From assembly GCA_947852905.1 (NCBI GenBank), contig CANTVF010000003.1:124001-188000 (forward strand): DNA of 64,000 nt, in the 5' to 3' direction. The notes beneath the pieces are model-generated. The model saw nothing but the letters and a program-made list of their open reading frames with translations, had not been told where the DNA came from and did no database searches. How positions within the stretch are numbered: position 1 is the stretch's first letter; each line of letters starts with the position of its first letter. Source of the stretch: an uncultured Tidjanibacter sp. (lineage in GTDB: Bacteria > Bacteroidota > Bacteroidia > Bacteroidales > Rikenellaceae). The translations under genes and the position numbers were made by a program. Shown here piece after piece: positions 34,164 to 43,751 of the stretch.

Positions 34164-35437
34164 TGAACATTTCGCGCGAAGACATAGAGATCATGGCGCC
34201 TGCCGGTTCATACGAATCGCTCATGGCGGCCATAGATGCCGGCGCCGACTCGGTATATTTCGGGGTCGGCCAACTCAACATGCGCTCCAAATCGGCGGCA
34301 AACTTCACGCTCGACGACCTTTCGCGCATAGTGGCGATAGCCAAGCGACACTCTCTGAAAACGTATCTGACGGTAAACACCATCATCTACGACGAAGAGA
34401 TACCGGCCATGCACGCGGTAATAGACAAGGCGAAGGCCGAAGGAGTAGACGCCGTGATCGTGGCGGACCAGTCGGCCATACTCTACGCCCGTAAAGTCGG
34501 TATGGAGGTACACATATCCACGCAACTGAACGTCTCGAACAGCGAAACCCTCGAATTCTATTCACAGTGGGCCGATGTGGTGGTACTGGCGCGCGAACTC
34601 AACCTCTCCCAGATCGAAACCATACACTCCAACATAGTCTCCCGTAACATATGCGGTCCGAAGGGCGAACAGGTCAAAATAGAAATGTTCGCTCACGGAG
34701 CCCTTTGCATGAGCATATCCGGCAAGTGCTATCTCAGCCTTCACGAGTGCGGCCAGTCGGCCAATCGCGGAGCATGCCGCCAGATATGCCGTAGGTCCTA
34801 CGTACTGCGCGACCGAGAAACGGGTTACGAGATAGCCACGGAGGGCCAATACCTGCTGTCCCCGAAAGACCTGTGTACCGTTCCGTTCCTCGACAAATTC
34901 ATAAACGCCGGAGTACGTGTCCTGAAAATAGAAGGACGCGCACGGTCGGCCGAATACGTCAAACGCGTAGTGGAGACATACGACGAAGCCGTCCGCGCCA
35001 TAGCCGACGGCACATTCTCCGCCGAAAAGGCCGACACGTGGACGCAACGCCTGTCCACCGTATTCAACCGCGGTTTCTGGAGCGGCTACTATCAGGGCGC
35101 CACGACAATGGAACTGAGCAGCAACTACGGCTCGGCGGCCACCACGCGGAAAGTATACATAGGCAAAGTGACCAACTTTTTCAAAAAGATAGACGTCGCC
35201 GAAATACTCGTCGAAGCCGCTCCTTTGGAACAAGGCTCACAATATGTCATAATAGGAGAAACGACTGGTGCGCTGGAAGGTACGGCCGATGAAATATATG
35301 TAGACGAAAAACCTGCCGGAACAGCGCCTCAGGGAGTATTCTGCTCTATCAAAACGGACAGACCCGTGCGACGGGGAGACAAATTCTACAAGATAGTCCC
35401 GGCATCGCAGGTACCGGACCGCCAGACCGAACTATAA
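34163..35437 (+). CDS. Peptidase U32 family protein (TrhP/YegQ-like)
   Basis: 424 residues. N-terminal (beta/alpha) domain [33 protein letters not shown], the U32 signature [19 protein letters not shown] with nearby [17 protein letters not shown] Cys residues that could bind an iron-sulfur cluster, and a C-terminal beta domain. Most bacterial U32 proteins of this type are tRNA U34 hydroxylases (TrhP) that use prephenate, and not collagenases; assignment here follows the family. The start overlaps the stop of the prenyl synthase gene (TGATG), giving translational coupling. An intrinsic terminator follows at 35575. Confidence 0.87.
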   Translation: [424 protein letters not shown]

Positions 35438-35574
35438 ATACCGTCCAGACCACTGAATCAGCCGCCACGACATACGACGCCTTCGCACATTTGCGTCTGA
35501 CGCCGGATATAAGGCACGCGACATAACGGTCGCATGCCGACCGTAGTTACACCAATCCAAGATACACATTCCTG

Positions 35575-35605
35575 CTAAGGCGGCTGCATAATGCAGTCGC
35601 CTTAG
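35575..35605 (+). terminator. Hairpin after the U32 gene
   Basis: Stem CTAAGGCGGCTGCAT with ATGCAGTCGCCTTAG (one G-T pair), single-base loop region. Not followed by a T-run, so efficiency is uncertain. Confidence 0.45.
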
Positions 35606-35723
35606 TGACAAGACCCGCATTTCCGGCAACATCCGGCGTCATTCGGACGGGAAACATCCCGGTCACATTACCTGTACGCAAAACGACAGCCGCACGAAAA
35701 CAATGATACATCCCGCGAAAAAC

Positions 35724-36512
35724 ATGAAAATACGCCTGCGGACTATAGTAGCGGCATCCGCAGCGTGCATACTGTTGGGATGCACGCACAAACTGCCGTG
35801 GTATCTCGACTACGGAAGATTGCGGACGAGTTACCTCGCTGCCATGGAAGACGCACGGACGACTGAGCCGGGGAAAGTACGCTGCGAACTGCCCGTAATC
35901 ACCGTACCGGGCGAAGACAGCAGGATACAATGGCTCTATGCGGAGGGCTGCGATTTCGTTCTGGTGTGTTCCATGACCGGCAACATGTATGCCGACGAAT
36001 GGCGGGAAGGCCGTGATTTCCGGACAGGCGATTACGTTTCATGGGTAGTTCTTCCGTATCAGTTGCGGCAACGCATAGCGCAACAGCCTGAAATGGCGGA
36101 CTCGCTCGAATGCTGCATGAGGTTGCTGCAAATGCTGGGGCTTCCGCCGGACTGCACCCACGACCGCCTGATATTCTTCTATACGGAAAGGGACAAACTG
36201 ATGCGCCCCACTCCCGACCCGGCGATATCCCGTTGCGAAATATCTTCGAAATTTCCGGACGGAACGCCTCCGGCCTACAAAGAATGGTTCAGCGCCAACG
36301 CGGAAAAATCGTACTGTTCCGACACTCCTTATCCGTGGACACGGGCAGGCTACACATACGACTGGCATGAAGGATCCGGAAACGGCACAGGCCTCGGAGA
36401 ATTCATAGTCCCGCCCGGTACGCGCGTAATAGTAAAGGAACAGACGACGGTATGGTCGTGGTACAGACAATCGATTACCGGCACTGCAATCGACCCGACG
36501 GCGCGTCCATAA
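35724..36512 (+). CDS. Lipoprotein of unknown function
   Basis: 262 residues, not assigned to a family. The start at 35724 places MKIRLRTIVAASAACILLGC as a clean lipoprotein signal (Cys20); an ATG at 35703 would add seven residues. The mature protein is soluble and contains no repeats: a middle segment resembles a structured alpha/beta domain (GEDSRIQWLYAEGCDFVLVCSMTGNMY), and the C-terminal part has the Gly-rich GSGNGTGLGEFIVPPGTRVIVKEQTTVWSWY. Three further Cys (two adjacent at ECCMR) could form disulfides. Monocistronic, between a terminator-like hairpin and a convergent phosphatase gene. Confidence 0.7.
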   Translation: MKIRLRTIVAASAACILLGCTHKLPWYLDYGRLRTSYLAAMEDARTTEPGKVRCELPVITVPGEDSRIQWLYAEGCDFVLVCSMTGNMYADEWREGRDFRTGDYVSWVVLPYQLRQRIAQQPEMADSLECCMRLLQMLGLPPDCTHDRLIFFYTERDKLMRPTPDPAISRCEISSKFPDGTPPAYKEWFSANAEKSYCSDTPYPWTRAGYTYDWHEGSGNGTGLGEFIVPPGTRVIVKEQTTVWSWYRQSITGTAIDPTARP

Positions 36513-36765
36513 TATCACGGACAATCCCACCTTAATTTATATAGGCTTACCGTCTGCCATGACCGCATATCCGGCAACACATCCCGATTGCGGCCGTCTT
36601 CAACAAATCTTATCCGAAACCGTCCGTCGAATACGAATCACCCGAAAATGAAATTCTCTTACCACAAACTACATTAACAAATCCCGCCTCGAATCCGAAA
36701 ACAGTCTGCAACAGCACAAGATGCACCGGAACCACCATACCGACATGCCGCCATACAGACAGAAA

Positions 36766-36797
36766 AAGGTCGGAAGAAATTCGTTTCCTCCGACCTT
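36766..36797 (-). terminator. Terminator of the Cof-type phosphatase gene
   Basis: 14-bp stem (36766-36779 with 36784-36797). The single non-pair is A-C on plus but U-G on minus, and the minus strand continues into TTTTTCT, so it acts on minus transcripts. Confidence 0.75.
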
Positions 36798-36891
36798 ATA
36801 ATATATAAAGGCGCACTATACCGTCCGCACTAAAAATATATCGGCATCTAACCGTAACACGGCCGGCTATACGTCGCAGCGATACACAAGC

Positions 36892-37662
36892 CTACAATAT
36901 CCCGAAACGACGCATGGCAGCCGCTACCCCGTCCTCGTCCGCAGTACCGGTCACATAATCCGCCGCAGCTTTCACCTCGTCGGCCGCATTACCCATGGCC
37001 ACACCGATGCCGGCATAACGCAACATGGTTATGTCGTTCTCCCCGTCGCCGAGCGCCATACATTCCTCGCGGCCGATACCGTAACGGTCGAGCATCTTCC
37101 CGATACCTATATGTTTACCGCCTCCCTTGGGTATGACGTCGCATAAAAGATGCGTCCAGCGCGTGGATTCGCACGAGGGCATCCCAGCGAGCAACTCCCT
37201 TTCCCTATCCTCGTCGGTAAACACTATAAGCTGCAATATCTTTTCGGCGGACACGCCGGTTACATCCTCCTCGGGAGGCAATCCGAGATTTATCAATTCC
37301 GCACCGCGGCGAGTGGTATCCGTCGCTACGTTCATGCGCAGAAAATCCGTTCCCTCGAATATCACGGAAACCCCGCTCTCCAATGCGAATCTTTCGGCAG
37401 CACGGGCATCCTCTTCCGGCATGGCATGTACATGTATTATCTCACCCCCGGCACGGACACACTGTCCGTTCAGCGACACTATACCGTCGAACAATCCCGT
37501 ATCGACATTGTCGATCAACAGTTCGTGCCGGCCGGTAGCAATGAACACCTTTATACCCCGACTGCGCAACTGCGCCAAGACATCGAGCGTACTGTCGGGT
37601 ACACGGTGTGTCTTAAAACTCACCAGAGTCCCGTCTATATCGAAAAATACGGCTTTTATCAT
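36892..37662 (-). CDS. Cof-type HAD-family phosphatase
   Basis: 256 residues with all four HAD motifs: FFDIDGTLV, the Thr of FIATGR, a Lys in IPKGGGKHIGI, and ALGDGENDITMLRYAGIGVAMGNA. The C2B cap at about residues 80-185 places it among Cof/YidA-type sugar-phosphate or phosphoramino phosphatases, whose in vivo substrates are usually unknown. Start taken at MIKAVFFDIDG (37662), where family members begin; an ATG at 37680 adds MPTAAD. Divergent from the EF-G2-like gene. Confidence 0.88.
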   Translation of the reverse strand: MIKAVFFDIDGTLVSFKTHRVPDSTLDVLAQLRSRGIKVFIATGRHELLIDNVDTGLFDGIVSLNGQCVRAGGEIIHVHAMPEEDARAAERFALESGVSVIFEGTDFLRMNVATDTTRRGAELINLGLPPEEDVTGVSAEKILQLIVFTDEDRERELLAGMPSCESTRWTHLLCDVIPKGGGKHIGIGKMLDRYGIGREECMALGDGENDITMLRYAGIGVAMGNAADEVKAAADYVTGTADEDGVAAAMRRFGIL

Positions 37663-37864
37663 ATCTGCTGCGGTGGGCATACTGTAACAAACCCGCGCAA
37701 CTGTGCGCGGAACGACATAACGGCCGCAAGTTCAATAATATCCGTGCGACGGATACGCTCTCCGGCATTCACCGGGGGAGGCATTGCGGCGGACAAAAAT
37801 AGGAAAAACTTCCCGCTTACAGAAACTTCGACGCCCCGTACGACACAATAAATGCCCTCTGCGT

Positions 37865-37895
37865 TTTGATTTCTGTTTCCAATTTCATATATTTA
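37865..37895 (+). promoter_or_regulatory. Promoter of the EF-G2-like gene
   Basis: TTTG (37865-37868), 19 nt, TATATTTA (37888-37895), one base short of the perfect consensus. It leaves a leader of about 190 nt without ORFs of note before the ATG at 38093, room for regulation of the transcript. Confidence 0.65.
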
Positions 37896-38092
37896 TGGTC
37901 GCCGCGGATAAGGCTGGATACATGTCGAAAGGTTTCGGGACCCCGGCTCCCTGTACAGGAGACCTACCCCTTCACGAAAACCGCCATATGTGTCCGACCG
38001 ACCAAACGACTCGGGCCTTACGGCCGGACAGCAATATGCGAACGCAGCCGTGTGCGGCGTTATCGTAATCGTTAACCTAAAAAATACGAGCA

Positions 38093-40249
38093 ATGAAAAA
38101 TTATCAAACTTCAGAGATCAAGAACGTGGTTCTGCTGGGCGCGCCCGGCTCGGGTAAAACTACCTTTGCAGAGGCCATGGCCTATGAGGGTAAGGTCATC
38201 GACCGCAGAGGTAGTATAGAAAACGAAAATACCCTCTCAGACAACACCGATCTTGAAAAGAGCAACCGCCGCAGTATCTATTCCACGATACTTTATACGG
38301 AATTTCTCAACCATAAGCTCAATATAATAGACGCTCCCGGGTCGGACGATTTCAGCGGCGGTCTCTTCTCCGCCTTCAAAGTAGCCGACGTGGGGCTTAT
38401 GCTTTTCAACGCCCAGAACGGATTCGAGGTGGGAAGCGAAATACAGTCCCGCTACGCCAAAACCTACAACGTACCTCTGATCGGAGCCGTCAACCAGCTC
38501 GACAGCGACAAGGCCAACTGGGAATCGACCATAGAGAGCATCGAATCCTTCTCCAAGGTAAAACCCGTCATAGTACAGTATCCCGTCAATCCCGGTCCCG
38601 GATTCGACGCATTCATCGACGTGCTGCTGATGAAAATGTTCCGTTTCAAAGACGACAACGGCACCCGCGAAGAACTCCCCATACCGGCCGAAGAGGCCGA
38701 AAGGGCGGCCGAATATCATACCGCATTGCTCGAAGCGGCCGCCGAAAACGACGAGGGTCTCATGGACCTTTACTTTGAAAAGGGCGACCTGCAACCGGAC
38801 GACATACGCAAAGGTCTGGGTATGGGCATAGCCAACCGCGACTGGATGCCAATATTCTGCGCATCGGCCAAGAAGGACATCGGCACCAAACGCATCATGG
38901 AATTCATCATCAACGTGGCTCCCAATCCCGACCAGAGGCCTCCCATGACCGACACCGAGGGACGCGACGTGATAGCCGACTCGACAGCTCCGGCGATACT
39001 GTTCGTATTCAAGAGTTCGATAGAGCCGCATGTAGGCGAGATCAGCTACTTCAGGGTTGTCAGCGGCAAGGTAACCGAAGGCATGGAACTCGTGAATACA
39101 CGTACCGAGAACAAGGAGAAAATATCGCAGCTTTTCGCCGTAGCCGGCAAAAACCGCATAAAAGTCACCGAAATGAATGCCGGCGACATAGGCTGCACTG
39201 TAAAACTGAAATCGACACGCACGGGCGACACACTCGCCGCAGCGGGTACCAACGTGACCATATCGCCCATGATATTCCCCGAACCGCGCTACCGTGCGGC
39301 TGTCAAGGCCGTCAATCAGGCCGATGAGGAGAAACTGGGCGAACTGCTCAACAAGGCCAAATACGAAGACCCCACCCTGCTCGTGGAGTACTCGAAAGAA
39401 CTCAAGCAGACGATAGTTCAGGGACAGGGCGAACTTCACCTCAAAATACTTCGCGACCAGATACTCGCCAACAACAAGATCGACATAGAATATTTCGCGC
39501 CCAAGATACCGTACCGCGAAACCATCACCAAAACGGCTGCGGCCGACTACCGCCACAAGAAACAGTCGGGCGGTGCAGGACAGTTCGGCGAAGTACATTT
39601 GGTAATAGAGCCGTATTACGAAGGCATGCCGGAACCGGGCAAATACAAGATCGACGGCAAGGAACTCGCGCTCAACGTAAAGAACAAGGAAGAATACGAT
39701 CTCGAATGGGGCGGCAAATTACAGTTCTACAGTGCGATAGTCGGCGGTGCGATAGACGCCCGCTTCATGCCCGCGATACTGAAAGGTATCATGGAGAAAA
39801 TGGAAGAAGGCCCTCTGACCGGCTCTTACGCCCGTGACATCCGCGTCATAGTTTACGACGGAAAGATGCACCCGGTAGACTCCAACGAAATATCGTTCAA
39901 ACTGGCCGGCCGCAACGCATTCAAGGAGGCTTTCCGCCATGCAGGTCCTAAGATCATGGAGCCGATATACAGCGTCGAAGTCCTCGTTCCGTCCGATAAA
40001 ATGGGCGACGTGATGAGCGACATGCAAAACCGCCGTGCCATGATCGAGGGCATGTCGTCAGAAGGAGGCATGGACCGTCTGTCGGCACGCGTTCCGCTGG
40101 CCGAGCTGTACCGTTACTCGACTACGCTGAGTTCGCTCACCAACGGCCGCGCCACATACACCATGAAGTTCGCCTCCTACGAACAGGTTCCGTCCGATGT
40201 TCAGGAAAAACTTCTCAAGGCTTACGCGGATACCGACAGCGACGAATAA
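38093..40249 (+). CDS. EF-G2-like elongation factor G paralogue with degenerate G domain
   Basis: 718 residues with the complete EF-G domain layout: G domain (1-280), domain II (EISYFRVVSGKVTEGMELVNT), III, IV (KKQSGGAGQFGEVHLVIEP, VDSNEISFKLAGRNAFKEAFRHAGPKIMEPIYSVEV) and V. The GTPase motifs are altered: G1 GAPGSGKT instead of GHIDAGKT, the G2 region RRSIYS instead of RGITI, G3 DAPGSDDF where the catalytic His of DTPGHVDF is Ser84, and NQLD instead of NKMD. In Bacteroides thetaiotaomicron an EF-G2 that works without GTP hydrolysis is known and is induced on carbon starvation; this looks like the same type. A canonical EF-G gene should lie elsewhere. Confidence 0.88.
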   Translation: MKNYQTSEIKNVVLLGAPGSGKTTFAEAMAYEGKVIDRRGSIENENTLSDNTDLEKSNRRSIYSTILYTEFLNHKLNIIDAPGSDDFSGGLFSAFKVADVGLMLFNAQNGFEVGSEIQSRYAKTYNVPLIGAVNQLDSDKANWESTIESIESFSKVKPVIVQYPVNPGPGFDAFIDVLLMKMFRFKDDNGTREELPIPAEEAERAAEYHTALLEAAAENDEGLMDLYFEKGDLQPDDIRKGLGMGIANRDWMPIFCASAKKDIGTKRIMEFIINVAPNPDQRPPMTDTEGRDVIADSTAPAILFVFKSSIEPHVGEISYFRVVSGKVTEGMELVNTRTENKEKISQLFAVAGKNRIKVTEMNAGDIGCTVKLKSTRTGDTLAAAGTNVTISPMIFPEPRYRAAVKAVNQADEEKLGELLNKAKYEDPTLLVEYSKELKQTIVQGQGELHLKILRDQILANNKIDIEYFAPKIPYRETITKTAAADYRHKKQSGGAGQFGEVHLVIEPYYEGMPEPGKYKIDGKELALNVKNKEEYDLEWGGKLQFYSAIVGGAIDARFMPAILKGIMEKMEEGPLTGSYARDIRVIVYDGKMHPVDSNEISFKLAGRNAFKEAFRHAGPKIMEPIYSVEVLVPSDKMGDVMSDMQNRRAMIEGMSSEGGMDRLSARVPLAELYRYSTTLSSLTNGRATYTMKFASYEQVPSDVQEKLLKAYADTDSDE

Positions 40250-40270
40250 CCGCCGGAAACACAACTACAG

Positions 40271-40306
40271 AAAACGTAGCCACCTACAATGGTGGCTACG
40301 TTTTTT
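40271..40306 (+). terminator. Terminator of the EF-G2-like gene
   Basis: 14-bp stem (40271-40284 with 40291-40304), 6-nt loop, followed by TTATT with a T6 run at the 3' edge; 21 nt after the stop. Confidence 0.85.
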
Positions 40307-40782
40307 ATTCACATAGCCCTCCCACCGTATCAGCCGAGACCGGGAGATACCGTAAAGCAGGGATGACAGCTCGGCACCGCAACGGAAAAACAATGTAACT
40401 AAAGCAGCGTAAAATGCCGCACATTCGTAAAACCACGCCAACGACAGTGCAGACAGTCTACCGACAATCAAATCCCTGCATTCGACATGCAAGGCAGCCG
40501 ATGCACTATGGCGACACAAGACAAACAAAACGCAATACGCACGCGAACAGAGTGTTGCAGCACACATACCTATGTTTTACCGGCGATAATGTTACTTGCG
40601 GCCGAACGAATAATAGACAGTATATCCGGCAATATAGACACCCGATACCCGTCCGTTTCGTCAAAAAAGTATTACTTTTGTTTTTTACAATGCAAACGCC
40701 TGTACCCGACCGGCGAAGCGGCGGAACGACCGCCGCAACGACAGCGGTCGCGGCAGGCATAAAGTTCACATAACAAATTGCA
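40307..40782. other. Intergenic region, only a -7 element seen
   Basis: No credible gene. TACTTTTG at 40673-40680 matches the -7 consensus about 100 nt before the ABC ATPase gene; no convincing -33 element. Confidence 0.45.
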
Positions 40783-41715
40783 ATGGACGATATTTTAAGG
40801 GTAGAAAACGTCACCAAACGTTTCGCCGACCACACCGCCCTCGACAACGTGTCGCTCGCCATCCCGCGCAGGTCGGTATACGGACTGCTGGGCCCCAACG
40901 GCGCGGGCAAATCGACTCTCATAAGGATCATCAACCGCATCACCGCCCCCGACAGCGGCAAAGTGTACCTCAACGGTCGCGAAATAGCACCGGAAGATGT
41001 ATACAAGATAGGCTACCTCCCCGAAGAACGCGGTCTCTACAAACAGATGAAGGTCGGAGAACAAGCCATATACTTCGCCCAGCTCAAAGGGCTTTCACGC
41101 CGTGAGGCCACCGACCGTCTGCGCACATGGTTCAAACGGTTCGGTATCGAATACTGGTGGGACAAGAAGGTCAGCGAACTAAGCAAGGGAATGGCGCAGA
41201 AAGTACAGTTCATAGTCACAGTACTCCATGAACCCGAACTGCTCATATTCGACGAGCCGTTCAGCGGCTTCGACCCCATAAACGCCAACCTGCTCAAGGA
41301 TGAGATACTCCGCTTGCGCGACCAAGGCGCTACGGTAATATTCTCCACCCACAACATGGCATCCGTCGAAGAGATCTGCGACCACATCACACTGATAAAC
41401 CAGTCGCGCAACATACTGACCGGACCTCTCGAACAGATTCGCGAACAGCACGGCACCAACATTTTCGAAGTGACGTTCCGCGGCGACAGGGAAAGGCTGA
41501 AGCAAGCCCTCGGCGAACGCTATGCGGTACTCGAATCGCATGAGCCCGAAGAGGAGGCATTGTCGCCCAACAAGATCAAGATCACGCCGAGGGAGGACGG
41601 AAACGTCCGCGACCTCGTCTCTCTGATAAACGACAACGTCGAGATACGCTCTTTCGCCAGAATCATACCGAGCATGAACGACATTTTCATAAAGGCCGTA
41701 GCCGGCCAGCTTTAA
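40783..41715 (+). CDS. ABC transporter ATPase, NatA-like
   Basis: 310 residues: Walker A GPNGAGKST, Q-loop region YLPEERGLYKQMKV, signature ELSKGMAQK, Walker B LLIFDEPFSGFDP and H-loop STHNMASVEEICD, then a C-terminal domain (about 215-310, DUF4162 type: NIFEVTFRGDRERLKQALGERYAVLE). The GLYKQMKVGEQ segment is typical of NatA-like ATPases in Gram-negative ABC-2 exporters. The permease starts 15 nt downstream, so the pair forms one exporter, possibly for sodium or an antimicrobial; substrate unknown. Confidence 0.92.
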   Translation: MDDILRVENVTKRFADHTALDNVSLAIPRRSVYGLLGPNGAGKSTLIRIINRITAPDSGKVYLNGREIAPEDVYKIGYLPEERGLYKQMKVGEQAIYFAQLKGLSRREATDRLRTWFKRFGIEYWWDKKVSELSKGMAQKVQFIVTVLHEPELLIFDEPFSGFDPINANLLKDEILRLRDQGATVIFSTHNMASVEEICDHITLINQSRNILTGPLEQIREQHGTNIFEVTFRGDRERLKQALGERYAVLESHEPEEEALSPNKIKITPREDGNVRDLVSLINDNVEIRSFARIIPSMNDIFIKAVAGQL

Positions 41716-41730
41716 ACCGCATACGCAACC

Positions 41731-43050
41731 ATGGGAAAAATAGGATTGATAGCACGCCGAGAGTTCAACGAACGGGTGCGCAAGAAAAGTTTCATCATCA
41801 CTACCATACTGATGCCGCTCTTCTTCGTCGGCATCATGGTGCTTATGGTCTGGATCATGACCCGCCAAAGCGATACGGTACGCGAAATAGCCGTAGTAGA
41901 CCGCAGCGGAATGATAGCGCCGCGTCTGACGAACGAAGGTACGATAAAATACCTGCCATCGGACCGTTCGTTCGAGGAGCTTCGCGACGAAGGGACAAGC
42001 GACGGTCTGTTCGGAATACTCGTCATAGGCGAAAACATAATGGACGATCCGCGGGTGCAGCTCTATACCTACGAATCGTCTACCGTCACCATAGAAGAAT
42101 CCATAACATCGCAGATACGCAAAATCGTCGAGGACGAAAAACTTAAAACATACAACATAGACAATCTCGACCAGATACTCCGCGACGTGGATACGCCGAT
42201 CTCCATACAGACCAAAGAGATAACCTCGTCGGGCGAAACGCGCGACTCGTCGAGCGTACTCTCCATGGCCGCCGCGTACATATTCGGCATTCTCATCTAC
42301 ATGTTCGTATTCATGTACGGCAATATGGTCATGCAGGGCGTCATAGAGGAGAAGAGCAACAAGGTGCTAGAAGTCATGGTATCGTCCGTCCGTCCGTTCC
42401 AGCTCATGATGGGTAAGATAATAGGTATAGCCACGGTAGCAATCACACAGCTGCTCATATGGGTGGTCTTCATAGCTCTGGTCGGCGGTGCCGCTATCAA
42501 CTATTTCGCGGGTGACGCGATAGACGCCGCGGCAGCCATGAACATGGCCGAAGGAGGAATGCCGGTCAACGTCGATCCGGACGCAATAGACCAGGCCGCC
42601 CTGCTGAGCCGCCTGACGGACATGCGCTATCTGCTGACCATGACACTGAGCTTCATAGTTTATTTCATAGGTGGATACCTGCTCTATGCGGCCATGTTCG
42701 CAGCCGTCGGCAGTGCGGTGGACAACGAAAAGGATACCCAGAACCTGCAACTTCCTATCACCATACCGTTGATTCTGGCATTCATAGTAATGATAAGCGC
42801 CATGCAGGATCCGCACAGCCAGATGGCCGTATGGTTCAGTATGATACCGTTCACCTCACCCATCATAATGATGGCGCGCATACCCTACGGCGTACCGTCA
42901 TGGGAGATAGCCCTTTCGATAGGATTGCTCTATGCCACGTTCATCGGCATGGTATGGCTCGCAGGCAAAGTATATCGCGTCGGAATATTCATGTACGGCA
43001 AGAAACCGACGTTCGCCGAACTGTTCAAATGGATACGGTACAAATATTGA
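41731..43050 (+). CDS. ABC-2 type permease, NatB-like
   Basis: 439 residues. Starts MGKIGLIARREFNERVRKKSFIITTILMPLFFVGIMVLMVW, i.e. cytoplasmic start plus first membrane helix, followed by a periplasmic domain of about 130 residues, then five or six helices with VIEEKSNKVLEVMVSSVRPFQLMMGKIIGIATVAITQLL, the ABC-2 coupling region. The loop between helices contains an alanine/aspartate-rich insert AGDAIDAAAAMNMAEGGMPVNVDPDAIDQ. Partner of the NatA-like ATPase immediately upstream. Confidence 0.92.
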   Translation: MGKIGLIARREFNERVRKKSFIITTILMPLFFVGIMVLMVWIMTRQSDTVREIAVVDRSGMIAPRLTNEGTIKYLPSDRSFEELRDEGTSDGLFGILVIGENIMDDPRVQLYTYESSTVTIEESITSQIRKIVEDEKLKTYNIDNLDQILRDVDTPISIQTKEITSSGETRDSSSVLSMAAAYIFGILIYMFVFMYGNMVMQGVIEEKSNKVLEVMVSSVRPFQLMMGKIIGIATVAITQLLIWVVFIALVGGAAINYFAGDAIDAAAAMNMAEGGMPVNVDPDAIDQAALLSRLTDMRYLLTMTLSFIVYFIGGYLLYAAMFAAVGSAVDNEKDTQNLQLPITIPLILAFIVMISAMQDPHSQMAVWFSMIPFTSPIIMMARIPYGVPSWEIALSIGLLYATFIGMVWLAGKVYRVGIFMYGKKPTFAELFKWIRYKY

Positions 43051-43193
43051 TCGCCCTCGCGGTATGCCGCCAACGCAGGAAAACGGCTGGGACGATATAC
43101 TGTCCGCTCCGAACTCCGGCACATATTTTGACATCTTAAAAAATACATATCCCCAATGCAGAAGGACGCTCTGCATTAAAACAAAAACATAGC

Positions 43194-43640
43194 ATGAAAA
43201 AGTTTCTAATTATCCTCGGAGTGGCTTTACTCGCCGCGAGTTGTATCGGACCGCAGGGACCTCAAGGTATTCCCGGTCGCGACGGCGACAGTGCGCCCAC
43301 CTTCATACTCCACTACACGGTATACGGCGGAGACTGGCGCAAACAGTACGACGACAACGGTAACTTCCTGTTCTGGTACAACGACATTCCTATTCCGGAA
43401 CTCTCGCGCAACATTTTCGAGAACGGCTATTTCCTGGCATACGTGCGCAGCGGCGACGTGCAGGAGCTGATCCAGACTATCATTTACAACGAAACCGACG
43501 GACAACTTTGGGAAGGCAAATACGCCTGTGAATTTTATGTCGGCGGAGCTACCGTAATGTATCAGGAGAATGATTTCGCGAACGAGAACTACGATCCCGG
43601 AACAGTAGAGTTCCGAATAGTTCTGGTGGGCGAAAGATAA
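43194..43640 (+). CDS. Small lipoprotein with a collagen-like GXY segment
   Basis: 148 residues: lipobox LLAASC (Cys17), directly followed by GPQGPQGIPGRDGD, four to five Gly-X-Y triplets, and then a compact beta-rich domain without known family (ILHYTVYGGDWRKQYDDNG...VEFRIVLVGER). Short collagen-like linkers after the lipid anchor are common in Bacteroidales lipoproteins and may serve as stiff spacers to a surface domain; role unknown. Own unit, ended by a strong hairpin. Confidence 0.75.
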   Translation: MKKFLIILGVALLAASCIGPQGPQGIPGRDGDSAPTFILHYTVYGGDWRKQYDDNGNFLFWYNDIPIPELSRNIFENGYFLAYVRSGDVQELIQTIIYNETDGQLWEGKYACEFYVGGATVMYQENDFANENYDPGTVEFRIVLVGER

Positions 43641-43703
43641 TGTAGTCTCACTACCGTGCAGTCGATACATCGAAACGACACGGTTATATAGAACGCCATG
43701 AAA

Positions 43704-43739
43704 TTCGGGACAGGGAAATGAAAATTTCCCTGTCCCGAA
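43704..43739 (+). terminator. Terminator of the collagen-like lipoprotein gene
   Basis: Perfect 16-bp stem (43704-43719 with 43724-43739) capped by GAAA, followed by ACTGTTTTA. Confidence 0.8.
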
Positions 43740-43751
43740 ACTGTTTTACAG

